A DNA stretch of 9,432 bases from assembly GCA_947174625.1 (NCBI GenBank), contig CAMWJT010000034.1, forward strand, positions 1-9,432, read 5' to 3'. The translations under genes and the position numbers were made by a program. The notes beneath the pieces were generated by a model. That model was given only the letters and a program-made list of their open reading frames with translations. It was not told where the DNA came from and did no database searches. This DNA comes from an uncultured Ruminococcus sp. (GTDB taxonomy: Bacteria > Bacillota > Clostridia > Oscillospirales > Ruminococcaceae). Shown here piece by piece: positions 1 to 6,724 of the stretch (the stretch's first letter is position 1; each line of letters begins with the position of its first letter).

Positions 1-1
1 T

Positions 2-166
2 CCTAATAGATGTACTGTCCGTGCCCAGAACCGGAACGGAGAATTTTTCGAGATCAAATTAGAAGAACTCGGCTGTCGGGCGGCTTGTCATGAGATTGAT
101 CATCTTGACGGAAAATTATTTTTGGATCTCGTTGACGAATTTGTAGAACTTACAGAGGAGGCGTAA
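2..166 (+). CDS. def: Peptide deformylase, C-terminal fragment (5' end outside window)
   Basis: This is the last 54 codons of an open frame entering from the left edge and ending at TAA 164-166. Peptide deformylase removes the formyl group from the N-terminal Met of new proteins in the cytosol, using a metal held by one Cys and two His. The fragment contains the family's third signature, HEIDHLDG (coded around 98-121), which supplies both His ligands and the catalytic Glu. It is preceded by a typical strand (NGEFFEIK) and followed by a normal short tail ending VELTEEA. The Cys-containing EGCLS motif and the N-terminus lie outside the window. The next gene, fmt, starts 9 bases after the stop; def-fmt is a common operon pair. 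Nothing in the visible part suggests damage. Confidence 0.93.
   Translation, partial: PNRCTVRAQNRNGEFFEIKLEELGCRAACHEIDHLDGKLFLDLVDEFVELTEEA
157..161 (+). promoter_or_regulatory. Ribosome binding site of fmt, inside the end of def
   Basis: GGAGG lies within the last codons of def (GAG GAG GCG) and is the only good Shine-Dalgarno for fmt. The gap to ATG 176 is 14 bases, longer than the usual 5-9, so fmt translation may depend partly on ribosomes finishing def. The next in-frame ATG (191) would remove MEIVF of the conserved start of the Rossmann fold, so 176 is kept. Confidence 0.6.
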
Positions 167-175
167 CTTTTTTAT

Positions 176-1111
176 ATGGAAATTGTATTTATGGGAACAC
201 CTGCATTCGCTGTGCCTTGTCTGGAAGTCCTGGCAACACAACATGAAGTCAAAGCTGTTTTTACACAACCTGACAAACCCAATGGGCGCAAAATGAAATT
301 GCAGTTTTCTCCGGTTAAGAAAAAAGCGTTAGAATATGGTATCAGTATCTGTCAGCCGAATTCTCTGCGAAAGGGCGAAGATGCAGAAAAAGCACTGGCA
401 TATCTGAAAAAATTAAATCCAGACTGTATTGTTGTTGCGGCATATGGACAGATCTTGCCGAAAGAGATTCTAGAACTCCCGAAATACGGCTGTATTAATA
501 TTCATGCTTCGCTGTTGCCAAAATATCGGGGAGCTGCTCCGATTCAGCATTGTCTGCTCAACGGCGAAACGGAAACCGGTGTAACAATTATGCAGATGGC
601 GGAGGGACTTGACACAGGTGACATGCTCCTGAAAAAAAGCATTGTGATCCATGAAAATGAGATTGCCGAAGAACTCCATGACCGTCTTGCAAAGCTTGGT
701 GCAGAATTAATCCTCCCGGCATTAGATGGAATTCAGAACGGATCTCTGACACCAGAGAAGCAGGACGATGCGCAGTCCTGTTATGCGTCTATGATCCGGA
801 AAGAAATGTCTGCACTGGATTTTGAAAAATCCGCACAGGAACTGCATAGAATTATTTGCGGTCTGACAGGATTTACAAAACTGGATGGGAAACGGCTGAA
901 AGTCATCCGTGCTGTGATCTGTGAAAATTCTGAAGAAAATCAAAATGCAGAACCCGGCATGATTCTTAATCCGGAGCGTTTTATTGTCCAGTGTGGTGAC
1001 AATACGGCATTGCAATTTATAGAAGTCCAGCTGGAAGGCGGCAAGAGAATGCCTGTGAAAGAGTTCCTGCGTGGTAAAAAACTTATAAAAGGGCAGAAAT
1101 TAGGAGAATAA
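176..1111 (+). CDS. fmt: Methionyl-tRNA formyltransferase
   Basis: Transfers a formyl group from 10-formyltetrahydrofolate to the amino group of Met-tRNAfMet, making the bacterial initiator tRNA; cytosolic. The 311-aa length is normal. The N-terminal formyltransferase domain opens with MEIVFMGTPAFAVP. The folate/catalytic centre is INIHASLLPKYRGAAP, with N108 and H110, and D146 sits in GLDTGDM; these correspond to the Asn-His-Asp triad of the family. The smaller C-terminal OB-like domain begins near residue 205 and includes LDGKRLKV (237-244). One oddity: the linker that usually reads like NPWPGAYT before LDGK is shortened here to TGFT, and the usual YAPKI is YASMI (203-207). The gene sits 9 bases after def and 7 bases before rsmB, so it is probably co-transcribed with both. 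Confidence 0.97.
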   Translation: MEIVFMGTPAFAVPCLEVLATQHEVKAVFTQPDKPNGRKMKLQFSPVKKKALEYGISICQPNSLRKGEDAEKALAYLKKLNPDCIVVAAYGQILPKEILELPKYGCINIHASLLPKYRGAAPIQHCLLNGETETGVTIMQMAEGLDTGDMLLKKSIVIHENEIAEELHDRLAKLGAELILPALDGIQNGSLTPEKQDDAQSCYASMIRKEMSALDFEKSAQELHRIICGLTGFTKLDGKRLKVIRAVICENSEENQNAEPGMILNPERFIVQCGDNTALQFIEVQLEGGKRMPVKEFLRGKKLIKGQKLGE

Positions 1112-1118
1112 TTATTTT

Positions 1119-2423
1119 ATGAGTAATGCAAGAGCCACGGCAGTCAAATTGCTGATGCGTGTATTTGCAGAGCAAAGTTATTCTAATTTTGCACTGGATC
1201 AGGAATTGAATCAATCTAATCTTTCAGCACAGGAAAAAGCATTCTGCACGCAATTATTCTATGGCGTGGTGGAACGCAAGATTACACTGGAATACCTGAC
1301 AGAATGTTACAGTCAGAAAAATCCGGAAAAATTGGACGCTCCTGTGAGATATATTCTCTATCTGGGATTTTATCAGATGAAATACTGCGATAAAATCCCG
1401 GATCGTGCTGCAATTTATGAGAGTGTCAATCTTGCCGGCTATTTCCGGAAAAAGAGTGCATCCGGATTGATTAATGCTGTATTACGAAAATTCCAGAGAG
1501 CAGAAAAAACAGTCCCATCTACGGGAGATCCCCGGAAAGACATGCAGATCCGGTATTCTGTTCCGAGGGAATTATTAGAAAAAATTCTGGAAGAACATGG
1601 CAATACATTCACAGAATGCTTTCTGGAAAACAGTCTGCTCACTCCGCCGTGTACGATCCGGAAAAATTCTCTGATCGCAGACACACCGGAGCATTTGCAG
1701 AGTTTTCAGGAACTCCAGCCGGAATTGATCAATGCTAGTAATCTGAAAAATGCGTTTCGGATTCATGCACAGGATCTCCGGCATACAACGGCATTCCGGG
1801 ACGGACTGTTTCATGTGCAGGATTTGTCCTCACAATTGTGCTGTCAGGTTCTGGATGCGAAGCCGGACGAAGTTATTTTTGATATGTGTGCCGCTCCTGG
1901 TGGCAAGACATTTACAATTGCACAATACATGCAGAATCATGGGAAAATTTATGCGTTTGACCTGCATCCGCACCGGATGAAATTAATCCGGGACGGCGCA
2001 GAACGATTAAAATTAACCTGCGTGCATACGGATGTGAAAAATGCAACAGAATATAATCATGATTTGCCGATCGCAGACAGAATTCTTTGTGATGTACCAT
2101 GTTCCGGATTCGGTGTGATCCGCAGGAGACCGGAGATTAAATATAAATCACTGGAGAGTGTCCGGGAACTCCCGGAATTGCAATTAAAAATTCTGGAAAA
2201 TTCGTCCCGGTATCTGAAGCCGGGCGGAATTCTGGTCTATTCCACTTGTACGATCCTGGAACAGGAAAATCAAGGTGTGATCCGGAAATTTCTGGAATCC
2301 CATCCCGATTTTGAATTGTTGCCACTGGAAAAACTGGGGATTCCGGACGGTTGTGCCGTTCTCTCGGCAGAGTATGCAGATTGTGACGGATTTTTTATCG
2401 CAAGACTGCATAAAAAAGCATAA
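1119..2423 (+). CDS. rsmB: 16S rRNA (cytosine-C5)-methyltransferase RsmB (Sun/Fmu)
   Basis: Methylates C967 (E. coli numbering) of 16S rRNA at carbon 5, using S-adenosylmethionine. The protein is 434 aa, a normal length. Residues 1-130 are the NusB-like RNA-binding domain. The Rossmann methyltransferase domain follows: SAM motif I is FDMCAAPGGKT (254-264), an acidic ribose-binding residue is D281 in AFDLHPHR, motif IV is CDVPCSGFGVIRRRPEI with C328, and motif VI is YSTCT with C377, the expected nucleophile (both Cys are used in the RsmB/NSUN mechanism). The end DGFFIARL is also typical of the family. A TAGGAGA Shine-Dalgarno at 1101-1107, inside the end of fmt, precedes ATG 1119. All key residues are present, so it should be active. 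Confidence 0.97.
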   Translation: MSNARATAVKLLMRVFAEQSYSNFALDQELNQSNLSAQEKAFCTQLFYGVVERKITLEYLTECYSQKNPEKLDAPVRYILYLGFYQMKYCDKIPDRAAIYESVNLAGYFRKKSASGLINAVLRKFQRAEKTVPSTGDPRKDMQIRYSVPRELLEKILEEHGNTFTECFLENSLLTPPCTIRKNSLIADTPEHLQSFQELQPELINASNLKNAFRIHAQDLRHTTAFRDGLFHVQDLSSQLCCQVLDAKPDEVIFDMCAAPGGKTFTIAQYMQNHGKIYAFDLHPHRMKLIRDGAERLKLTCVHTDVKNATEYNHDLPIADRILCDVPCSGFGVIRRRPEIKYKSLESVRELPELQLKILENSSRYLKPGGILVYSTCTILEQENQGVIRKFLESHPDFELLPLEKLGIPDGCAVLSAEYADCDGFFIARLHKKA

Positions 2424-2454
2424 ATTATAAAAAGGAAAGACGTGATTTGAACGG

Positions 2455-3483
2455 ATGCAGGATATTTTAGCAATGACATTCCCGGAGCTCCAGAATGCTG
2501 TGAAACAGATCCATGAACCTAGTTACCGGGCAAAGCAAATCTATGAGTGGCTGCATGTCCGGAAAGTCCGGGAATTTTCACAGATGACGAATCTCCCCGC
2601 AGTTTTGAGAACAAAATTAGCATCTGATTTTGAAATCCCAAGATTGAAAATCGACAGGAAATTAAGTTCTCAGATAGATGATACGATTAAATATCTGTAT
2701 CAGCTCCCGGATGGTCAGCATGTGGAAACTGTCCTGATGAAGTATCAGCATGGCTGGAGATTGTGCATTTCCACGCAGGTCGGCTGTAAAATGGGCTGTC
2801 AGTTCTGTGCATCCACGATTGCCGGGTATGTCCGGAATCTGACAGCATCTGAGATGTTGCTCCAGATTGATGAAACGGAACAAGATGCCGGTGTCTCTGT
2901 CTCCGGGATTGTCCTGATGGGAATCGGCGAGCCGTTGGATAATTTTGATCATGTCATGAAATTTCTGAAATTGCTTTCAGATCCCCACGGCAGACAAATG
3001 AGTCTCCGGCATGTGACGATCTCCACTTGCGGAATTGTCCCCAGAATCCGGGAGCTTGCAGATCTTAAAACCGGACTGACACTTGCTGTGTCGCTCCATC
3101 AGGCAACGGATGCCCGGCGCAGTCGGATTATGCCGGTCAACCGCCGTTATCCCTTGCAGGAACTTATGAACGCTTGTGAATATTATTTTAAAAAAACCGG
3201 ACGGCGGATTACTTATGAGTATGCCGTCATGGAACAGGAAAATAATACACTTGCTGATGCCAGAGCGCTTGCAGAATTATTACAGCATCAGCAAGCACAT
3301 GTGAATCTGATTCCGGTCAACAGTGTGCAGGAGAGAAATTATCATGCAACGAGACAATCTGCACAGAAATTTATGGAGTATCTTGAAAATCTGGGGATTC
3401 ATGCGACAATCCGCCGGACACTTGGCAGTGATATTCAGGCGGCATGCGGACAGCTCCGGCATGAATCAGAGAAAAATAAATAA
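2455..3483 (+). CDS. rlmN: Dual-specificity RNA (adenine-C2)-methyltransferase RlmN, radical SAM
   Basis: Makes 2-methyladenosine at A2503 of 23S rRNA and at A37 of some tRNAs, through a radical-SAM mechanism. The protein is 342 aa. The N-terminal accessory region starts DILAMTFPEL and contains YRAKQIYEWLH (23-33). The 4Fe-4S cluster motif CxxxCxxC is C111, C115, C118. C104, seven residues upstream in LCISTQVGC, matches the resolving Cys position of E. coli RlmN (C118 there). C331 in SDIQAACGQL is the methyl-carrying Cys. VLMGIGEPLDN (152-162) is the family's SAM-binding GEP segment. ATG 2455 is the first start after an in-frame stop at 2443, and it matches the family N-terminus. Its Shine-Dalgarno (AAGGAAAG, about 2432-2439) is rather distant, about 15 bases. 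Probably the last gene of the def-fmt-rsmB-rlmN unit. Confidence 0.97.
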   Translation: MQDILAMTFPELQNAVKQIHEPSYRAKQIYEWLHVRKVREFSQMTNLPAVLRTKLASDFEIPRLKIDRKLSSQIDDTIKYLYQLPDGQHVETVLMKYQHGWRLCISTQVGCKMGCQFCASTIAGYVRNLTASEMLLQIDETEQDAGVSVSGIVLMGIGEPLDNFDHVMKFLKLLSDPHGRQMSLRHVTISTCGIVPRIRELADLKTGLTLAVSLHQATDARRSRIMPVNRRYPLQELMNACEYYFKKTGRRITYEYAVMEQENNTLADARALAELLQHQQAHVNLIPVNSVQERNYHATRQSAQKFMEYLENLGIHATIRRTLGSDIQAACGQLRHESEKNK

Positions 3484-3484
3484 T

Positions 3485-3506
3485 ATTTTAAATAAAATTT
3501 TAAAAT
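3485..3506 (+). terminator. AT-only inverted repeat after rlmN, possible weak terminator
   Basis: ATTTTAAA (3485-3492) and TTTAAAAT (3499-3506) are perfect 8-bp arms around a 6-base loop. A run of six T begins at 3514, eight bases further on. The stem has no G or C, so it would be weak. It could reduce read-through from rlmN into the next promoter, or it may simply be AT-rich spacer DNA. Confidence 0.25.
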
Positions 3507-3529
3507 TATGTTATTTTTTCAGGAAATAA

Positions 3530-3558
3530 TTGACAAATTGGTTTTTTGGTGGTATGAT
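3530..3558 (+). promoter_or_regulatory. Sigma-A-type promoter of the prpC-prkC unit
   Basis: TTGACA at 3530-3535 and TATGAT at 3553-3558 are separated by exactly 17 bases, an 11 of 12 match to the housekeeping consensus. A transcript would start near 3565 and have a leader of about 45 bases. It should drive prpC, prkC, rsgA and thiN, where later gaps are short or overlapping. Confidence 0.85.
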
Positions 3559-3571
3559 TATAGTATAGTAT

Positions 3572-3598
3572 TTTAATTGTTTTAATTGTTTTAATTGT
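3572..3598 (+). repeat. Three perfect tandem copies of TTTAATTGT in the prpC leader
   Basis: The 9-bp unit TTTAATTGT occurs at 3572-3580, 3581-3589 and 3590-3598 without a mismatch. The array fills most of the predicted 5' leader between the -10 box and the Shine-Dalgarno, which it touches directly. It may be an iterated protein-binding site, an unstructured leader that helps translation, or a slippage-prone tract whose copy number changes leader length. The sequence alone does not decide. Confidence 0.85.
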
Positions 3599-3605
3599 GA
3601 GGTGA
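3599..3605 (+). promoter_or_regulatory. Ribosome binding site fixing the prpC start at TTG 3611
   Basis: GAGGTGA is followed by 5 bases (TAGGA) and then TTG. A GTG inside this same site (3602-3604) opens the reading frame three codons earlier but would leave no Shine-Dalgarno upstream of it, so it is rejected as the start. Confidence 0.75.
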
Positions 3606-3610
3606 TAGGA

Positions 3611-4336
3611 TTGCGTTGTGCAATAGCAACAGATGTTGGTTTGATCCGTGAGGAAAACCAGGATGAAGTGCTGGCGAAAGATTATCACGGTCGCATGCTG
3701 GCGGTTTTGTGCGACGGTATGGGCGGTGAAAAATCCGGAAGCCTGGCAAGCCGGATGGCTGTGGAAGAATTTTTTGACCATTTTTCTGCCGGTTATCAGG
3801 AGGGCATGGATGCAGAACAGATCAGAATCCTGATGCTTTCTTCTGTGTCTGCTGCAAATTCTGTGATTTATAGTTCCGCCAGAATGGATTATCAAAATTA
3901 TGGCATGGGCACAACCTGCGTGGCGGCATTCGTTGAACCAGGATGGGCATCGATTGTGAATGTTGGTGACAGCAGGGCATATCTGATCCAGGATGGACAG
4001 ATCCGGCAGTTGACCAGTGATCACACTGTTGTGAATGAACTCTATCAGGAAGGCAAAATTTCACTGGAAAGCATAAACGATCATCCGATGAGAAACATGC
4101 TGACGAAAGCTGTCGGTGTGGAACGTGTTGTCAGACCGGATTATTATCACGTCGCATGTCAGGAAGATTTCAAGCTCCTGCTCTGTTCTGACGGCTTGTC
4201 AAGTTTTTGCAGTGAACAGGAATTATGGGATGCTGTACAGAATAACACGTTTACAAAAATGCCGCAGGCATTAGTGAATCTGGCGCTTGAAAAAGGGGGG
4301 CGGGATAATATTTCCCTGGCGATTATGACAAATTAA
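3611..4336 (+). CDS. prpC: PP2C-family protein Ser/Thr phosphatase (PrpC/Stp)
   Basis: Metal-dependent cytosolic phosphatase that removes phosphate from Ser/Thr, including from the partner PASTA kinase and its substrates. With the TTG start it is 241 aa, about the usual PrpC length (roughly 240-255). The PPM motifs appear in order: TDVGLIREENQD (7-18), CDGMGGEKSG with D35-G36 (34-43), GTTCVAAF (100-107), VNVGDSRAYLI with D120 (117-126), SDHTVV (136-141), LCSDGLSSF with D194 (191-199), and GGRDNISLAIM with D232 (229-239). The metal-binding Asp positions are all present. The N-terminus MRCAIATDVG fits the family, supporting TTG 3611 over GTG 3602. A sigma-A promoter lies directly upstream. The kinase gene follows after 58 bases, the standard Firmicutes phosphatase-kinase pair. 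Confidence 0.95.
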   Translation: MRCAIATDVGLIREENQDEVLAKDYHGRMLAVLCDGMGGEKSGSLASRMAVEEFFDHFSAGYQEGMDAEQIRILMLSSVSAANSVIYSSARMDYQNYGMGTTCVAAFVEPGWASIVNVGDSRAYLIQDGQIRQLTSDHTVVNELYQEGKISLESINDHPMRNMLTKAVGVERVVRPDYYHVACQEDFKLLLCSDGLSSFCSEQELWDAVQNNTFTKMPQALVNLALEKGGRDNISLAIMTN

Positions 4337-4343
4337 ATGCGAA

Positions 4344-4353
4344 AAAATATTTT
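4344..4353. repeat. Short AT palindrome in the prpC-prkC gap
   Basis: AAAATATTTT is a perfect 10-bp palindrome in a 58-base gap made almost wholly of A and T. It resembles the AT palindromes after rlmN and thiN. No -35/-10 pair was found in the gap, so prkC is probably read from the prpC promoter. Confidence 0.4.
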
Positions 4354-4384
4354 AAAAATAATACAGTAAACAAAAAATAAGTTT

Positions 4385-4389
4385 GGAGG
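4385..4389 (+). promoter_or_regulatory. Ribosome binding site fixing the prkC start at ATG 4395
   Basis: GGAGG lies 5 bases before ATG 4395. A TTG at 4383 would open the frame four codons earlier but overlaps this site, so it is not the likely start. Confidence 0.8.
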
Positions 4390-4394
4390 CTGCA

Positions 4395-6698
4395 ATGGAT
4401 AAGTACATTGGTAAAAAACTGGACAACAGATATGAGATCACGGAGCTGATCGGTGTCGGCGGTATGGCTTATGTGTACAAAGCTACGGATCTGAAAGAAA
4501 ATAAAGTTGTTGCTGTGAAAATTCTGAAACCGGAATATGCCGGAAGCATTGAGTTTTTAAGACGTTTCCGAAATGAATCAAAGATGATTGCGACACTCTC
4601 TCATCCGAATGTTGTGAAAGTCCATGATGTAGGATTCTCTGATAAACTGCAATTTATTGTCATGGAATATATTGACGGCATTACACTGAAAGAATATATC
4701 GAAAATGAAGGTGTTCTCACCTGGAAGGATTCTGTGCATTTTATTATCCAGGTACTCCGTGCCTTACAGCATGCGCATGACAAAAACATTGTGCACAGAG
4801 ATATTAAACCGCAAAATATTATGCTGTTCACGGATGGGACAATTAAAGTCATGGATTTTGGGATTGCCAAATCTGCATTGGAACAGACTTGTAGCACGGC
4901 AAGCGATCAGACAATCGGTACAGTGCATTATATCAGTCCGGAACAGGCAAGAGGCGATCAGACAGACGAAAAAAGCGATATTTATTCCGTTGGTGTCATG
5001 TTCTATGAAATGCTCACTGGGAAGAAGCCGTTTGATTCGGATGCGCCTGTGTCAGTTGCTGTGATGCACCTGAAAACCATGCCGAAACGTCCACGTGCGG
5101 TCAATCCGGATATTCCTGCCGGACTGGAAGAAATTATTCTCCGTGCTATGGAGAAAGATCCCGAAAACCGTTATCAGACCGCAGCAGACATGATCCGTGA
5201 TATTGAGAGTTTCAAGAAAAATCCGTCCATGACATTCGGTTATTATGAGGAAATCTCGGAAGATGATGACGAAGATCAGGATGCAGATTCCGGTTTTGAC
5301 ACGGCAAGTGCCATTTATGTGGAAGATTCTGAAGACGACGAAGAGTATGACGAATATGACGAAGAAGATGTTGAAGACGACGAAGATGAGGATGACGATG
5401 ATGATGAAGATGATGACGACGAAGAAGAGGAAGAATCCCGTTCTTTGTTCATCCCTGTCATGACAGCAGTGACAATTGCATTTATTGTGGTTGCAGTTTT
5501 CTTCATTCTGTGGCTTGTGAAGGGTGTCATCAATGACCCACAACAGTCTACCAAATATGAAATGCCGAATCTTGTCGGCATGGATTACTACGAAGCAAAG
5601 GATTCTTACACGTATCTGGATATTCAGATCAATGAAACGGAAAATTCTACCTATGAGAAAGATGTGATTTATTTCCAGGATATTGCTGTCGGTGATACGA
5701 TCTCCACCGGTCAGACAGTCTATGTCAATGTCAGTCTTGGTATTAGCATGATTGAAGTCCCGAATGTCAAGAATTATCATTACGAGATGGCAAAGAAAAT
5801 GCTCGAACAGGAAGGCTTTGTCATTGACCAGAAATATGAAATCAGTTCTGAAGGTGTTGAAACTTCTATGGTTATCCGGACAGAACCTGCTGCCGGTGAA
5901 GAAGCCGAAGCTGGTTCTACAGTTATCATGTATATCAGCAAAGGCATTGAAAACAGCACAATTGAAGTCCAGAACCAGGTGGGCAAGACGATTGAAGAAG
6001 CGGAAATGTTCTGCGATTATTACGGCTTGAAAGTCAACAAGATAGAATCCCCGTCCACTGAAGATGAGAATATCGTCATTGCACAGAGCATTGAGCCTGG
6101 TCAGATTGTCGAACCCGGCACGGAAATCACGCTCACTTACAGCAACGGACAAGATCCGACAGGCGTTGTCACATTCGCATTGCGACTTCCTGAGAACGCA
6201 ACCGGACGTTTCGTGCTTGACTTCATTGACAGCAACGGCACAACGATTGCATCCAGCAGTATCATCAATGCGGCATTTTCCGGCAGTTCTGTCAATATCC
6301 CTGTGGAAAGCACAGGCGTTCAGCAGATCTTTGTCAGCCTGAGCAACTATGCAACCAATCAGCAGGAAGAACTTGGTGTGTATAATTTTGATTTCACAAA
6401 TCAGAATTACAGTGCAGTCCGTGAAAATGTCCAGGGTGCATTTGAAGCAGTCGGCGGTATTAATTACCCGACAGAACCGGTTACAGAAATTATCACAGTT
6501 CCAGATCCGGTTGTAGATGATCCACAGCCTATGACAGACCCGATCATTCAGACAGCACCTGATCCGATTGTAGATAATCCACAGCCGGAAGATCCGGTAA
6601 CTTCGCCGGAAAATCCTGACAATCCGGAAAATCCGACAGATGCAGACCCCGGTAATATCCCGACGGAAGATGCACCTGCGACTGCTCCGGCAGATTGA
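4395..6698 (+). CDS. prkC: PASTA-domain membrane Ser/Thr protein kinase (PrkC/PknB/Stk1)
   Basis: Single-pass kinase that senses peptidoglycan/lipid II and phosphorylates targets in cell-wall synthesis, translation and, in Bacillus, spore germination. Its 767 aa exceed the usual 600-670. Kinase domain about 12-275: G-loop IGVGGMAYVYKA, K42 in VAVKILK, E61 (helix C), HRDIKPQN with D136 and N141, DFG 154-156, activation-loop Thr residues (165, 168, 173, 176) and SPE 181-183; all catalytic residues are present. A very acidic linker (285-347) precedes one membrane helix (351-378). Three PASTA repeats follow at about 388-449, 454-517 and 523-585. Residues 587-672 look like a beta-rich domain, and 690-767 form a Pro/Asp/Glu-rich tail with a repeated PDP[VI]VD[DN]PQP. 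The extra length comes from the linker and tail. prpC precedes it and rsgA follows after 26 bases. Confidence 0.96.
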   Translation: MDKYIGKKLDNRYEITELIGVGGMAYVYKATDLKENKVVAVKILKPEYAGSIEFLRRFRNESKMIATLSHPNVVKVHDVGFSDKLQFIVMEYIDGITLKEYIENEGVLTWKDSVHFIIQVLRALQHAHDKNIVHRDIKPQNIMLFTDGTIKVMDFGIAKSALEQTCSTASDQTIGTVHYISPEQARGDQTDEKSDIYSVGVMFYEMLTGKKPFDSDAPVSVAVMHLKTMPKRPRAVNPDIPAGLEEIILRAMEKDPENRYQTAADMIRDIESFKKNPSMTFGYYEEISEDDDEDQDADSGFDTASAIYVEDSEDDEEYDEYDEEDVEDDEDEDDDDDEDDDDEEEEESRSLFIPVMTAVTIAFIVVAVFFILWLVKGVINDPQQSTKYEMPNLVGMDYYEAKDSYTYLDIQINETENSTYEKDVIYFQDIAVGDTISTGQTVYVNVSLGISMIEVPNVKNYHYEMAKKMLEQEGFVIDQKYEISSEGVETSMVIRTEPAAGEEAEAGSTVIMYISKGIENSTIEVQNQVGKTIEEAEMFCDYYGLKVNKIESPSTEDENIVIAQSIEPGQIVEPGTEITLTYSNGQDPTGVVTFALRLPENATGRFVLDFIDSNGTTIASSSIINAAFSGSSVNIPVESTGVQQIFVSLSNYATNQQEELGVYNFDFTNQNYSAVRENVQGAFEAVGGINYPTEPVTEIITVPDPVVDDPQPMTDPIIQTAPDPIVDNPQPEDPVTSPENPDNPENPTDADPGNIPTEDAPATAPAD
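5322..5435 (+). repeat. Low-complexity GAN-rich tract coding the acidic linker of PrkC
   Basis: Codons for residues 310-347 are nearly all GAT, GAC, GAA or GAG: 34 of 38 residues are Asp or Glu, the exceptions being S312, Y318, Y321 and V326. The tract lies just before the membrane helix on the cytosolic side. The near-triplet repetition could expand or contract in frame. It also makes the opposite strand stop-free, creating spurious antisense frames. Confidence 0.9.
6501..6587 (+). repeat. Imperfect 30-bp direct repeat in the PrkC tail
   Basis: 6501-6530 and 6558-6587 match at 26 of 30 bases and encode PDPVVDDPQP and PDPIVDNPQP. The repeat lies in the Pro/Asp-rich extracellular tail and suggests that the tail grew by internal duplication. 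Confidence 0.8.
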
Positions 6699-6712
6699 TG
6701 AGAATTATTCCA

Positions 6713-6719
6713 GAGGGAG
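6713..6719 (+). promoter_or_regulatory. Ribosome binding site fixing the rsgA start at ATG 6725
   Basis: GAGGGAG lies 5 bases before ATG 6725. Two earlier in-frame starts, TTG 6695 and ATG 6698 (the latter forming TGATG with the prkC stop), have no Shine-Dalgarno of their own. Confidence 0.7.
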
Positions 6720-6724
6720 CTTGT

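Noticed and set aside
722..1015. - strand frame inside fmt
   Set aside because: Complete shadow of a conserved gene with no Shine-Dalgarno or recognised motif.
3602..3610. GTG 3602 as prpC start
   Set aside because: It lies inside the GAGGTGA Shine-Dalgarno; TTG 3611 has the right spacing and matches the family N-terminus.
3506..4024. 172-codon - strand frame covering the prpC promoter and 5' half
   Set aside because: It overlaps a near-consensus promoter, the tandem repeat and a clear PP2C gene, and has no recognisable motif.
5315..5581. Poly-Ser frame on the - strand
   Set aside because: Mirror image of the Asp/Glu codon tract of the PrkC linker in another frame; low-complexity artefact.
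5052..6152. 366-codon open frame on the - strand inside prkC
   Set aside because: It lies opposite an intact kinase gene. The opposite strand is stop-poor because GAN codons read as NTC, giving runs of Ile, Val, Phe and Leu. No domain was recognised.
6695..6724. TTG 6695 or ATG 6698 as rsgA start
   Set aside because: No Shine-Dalgarno precedes them, whereas GAGGGAG sits 5 bases before ATG 6725. ATG 6698 remains a weaker alternative because TGATG overlap starts do occur.
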